From Megalopta genalis (Eukaryota > Arthropoda > Insecta > Hymenoptera > Halictidae): a DNA stretch of 64,000 bases. A program made the position numbers and the translations under genes. The DNA is taken from assembly GCF_051020955.1 (NCBI RefSeq), contig NW_027476190.1, positions 310,001-374,000 on the forward strand. The letters are read 5' to 3'. The notes under the pieces were generated by a model. It had not been told where the DNA came from, ran no database searches, and was given only the letters and a program-made list of their open reading frames with translations. How positions within the stretch are numbered: position 1 is the stretch's first letter; every line of letters begins with the position of its first letter. Shown one piece after another: positions 62,201 to 64,000 of this stretch.

Positions 62201-64000
62201 AATTTTCTGAAAAATCCTATCATTAGATTTTTTTAAAAATACGATATTCTTGCTTAACTAACGTTTCTACATAGGGATTAAGCATTTAGAACGAAATCTA
62301 ATGTCAGAAAATGGCACTTTACTCTTGACATTTTTCGGTTTTTTCAATTGTCTGGAAAATCCTATCATTAGATTTTTTTAAAAATACGATATTCTTGCTT
62401 AACTAACGTTTTTACATAGGGATTAAGTATTTAGAACGAAATCTAATGTAGGAAAATGGTACTTTACTCTTGATCGGTACGTTGGGACTTTGAAAATATT
62501 CGGGCGTTCCAATCGCTCGTCTGTTGCATCATAGCGCGTCTCGGCGCAATCGACCGATTCGCTCGATCCATTATTTTCGATTTACGGCTAAAATAAATTT
62601 TTCTCATTTTATTCAATAACATATTCTTGCTTAAATAACTTTTTTACATAGGGATTAAGCATTTAGAACGATACATTGTTTAAAATAAGGGCACTTTACT
62701 CTTGACATTTTACGGTTTTTTCAATTTTCTGAAAAATCCTATCATTAGATTTTTTTAAGAATACGATATTCTTGCTTAACTAACGTTTCTACATAGGGAT
62801 TAAGCATTTAGAACGAAATCTAATGTCAGAAAATGGCACTTTACTCTTGACATTTTTCGGTTTTTTCAATTTTCTGAAAAATCCTATCATTAGATTTTTT
62901 TAAAAATACGATATTCTTGCTTAACTAACGTTTCTACATAGGGATTAAGCATTTAGAACGAAATCTAATGTAGGAAAATGGTACTTTACTCTTGATCGGT
63001 ACGTTGGGACTTTGAAAATATTCGGGCGTTCCAATCGCTCGTCTGTTGCATCATAGCGCGTCTCGGCGCAATCGACCGATTCGCTCGATCCATTATTTTC
63101 GATTTACGGCTAAAATAAATTTTTCTAATTTTTTTCAATAACATATTCCTGCTAAAATAACTTTTTTACATAGGGATTAAGCATTTAGAACGATACATTG
63201 TTTAAAATAAGGGCACTTTACTCTTGACATTTTACGGTTTTTTCAATTTTCTGAAAAATCCTATCATTAGATTTTTTTAAAAATACGATATTCTTGCTTA
63301 ACTAACGTTTCTACATAGGGATTAAGCATTTAGAACGAAATCTAATGTCAGAAAATGGCACTTTACTCTTGACATTTTTCGGTTTTTTCAATTTTCTGGG
63401 AAATCCTATCATTAGATTTTTTTAAAAATACGATATTCTTGCTTAACTAACGTTTTTACATAGGGATTAAGCATTTAGAACGAAATCTAATGTAGGAAAA
63501 TGGTACTTTACTCTTGATCGGTACGTTGGCACTTAGAAAATATTCGGGCGTTCCAATCGCTCGTCTGTTGCATCATAGCGCGTCTCGGCGCAATCGACCG
63601 ATTCGCTCGATCCATTATTTTCGATTTACGGCTAAAATAAATTTTTCTCATTTTATTCAATAACATATTCCTGCTAAAATAACTTTTTTACATAGGGATT
63701 AAGCATTTAGAACGATACATTGTTTAAAATAAGGGCACTTTACTCTTGACATTTTACGGTTTTTTCAATTTTCTGAAAAATCCTATCATTAGATTTTTTT
63801 AAAAATACGATATTCTTGCTTAACTAACGTTTCTACATAGGGATTAAGCATTTAGAACGAAATCTAATGTCAGAAAATGGCACTTTACTCTTGACATTTT
63901 TCGGTTTTTTCAATTTTCTGGAAAATCCTATCATTAGATTTTTTTAAAAATACGATATTCTTGCTTAACTAACGTTTTTACATAGGGATTAAGCATTTAG
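59251..64000. repeat. 522-bp higher-order satellite array, right part
   Basis: The array resumes in the exact register it had before the insertion: the next head starts at 59301. Eight complete units follow (seven of 522 bp, and one of 667 bp at 61911-62577). A partial unit from 63622 is cut by the window edge, so the array continues beyond it. All linkers here are cassette A. The head at 59301 is unique in combining TCATTTTATTC with ATTCTTGCTAAAATAAC. No gene is supported here. Confidence 0.98.

Overview
This is a stretch of animal, almost certainly insect, heterochromatin. About 56 of the 64 kb is a very homogeneous tandem satellite, and one intact non-LTR (LINE) retrotransposon of the R1 clade lies inside it on the minus strand. 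The R1 clade is an arthropod family. The GC-rich codon use and the KRGRPP/YVGL motif of ORF1 resemble R1-like elements I associate with ants and other Hymenoptera, but that is a low-confidence guess. No host protein gene, rRNA or tRNA is visible.

Layout. 1-245: non-satellite flank holding four degenerate ~43-bp repeats. About 246-1430: a 173-bp tandem repeat, with one decayed copy, six good copies and a truncated last copy. 1436-53197 and 59251-64000: an AT-rich higher-order satellite with a 522-bp basic unit. Each unit is a 128-bp head, two ~145-bp sub-monomers and a 107-bp CpG-dense linker. I placed 104 complete units, one split by the transposon and one cut by the window edge. Unit lengths are 522 (80), 500 (11), 667 (9), and single units of 355, 377, 790 and 812 bp. 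Every length is explained by two events: gain or loss of 145-bp sub-monomers, and exchange of a 61-bp linker cassette (A) for a 39-bp one (B). Larger repeats are layered on top: a seven-unit 3,777-bp block seen three times, a 1,566-bp tandem duplication and a 2,233-bp duplication.

53198-59250: a complete 6,053-bp retrotransposon flanked by a perfect 14-bp target-site duplication. Removing the element and one duplicate restores exactly a 522-bp unit. In its own 5'->3' direction it has: a 5' terminus that folds as an HDV-like self-cleaving ribozyme; a 5' UTR with six upstream AUGs; ORF1 (700 aa, coiled coil and three CCHC knuckles); ORF2 (1040 aa, APE endonuclease, YADD reverse transcriptase and a C-terminal CCHC), joined to ORF1 by a TAATG stop-start; a 3' UTR packed with GC-rich stem-loops; and a poly(A) tail.

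How the parts may work together (inference). A transcript reading leftward through the satellite could be trimmed at the element's first base by the ribozyme. ORF1 would then be translated from a structured leader and ORF2 by reinitiation at UAAUG. The ORF2 protein would nick a satellite linker and prime reverse transcription there. The intact frames, clean duplication and near-identical satellite suggest a young, possibly still active insertion.
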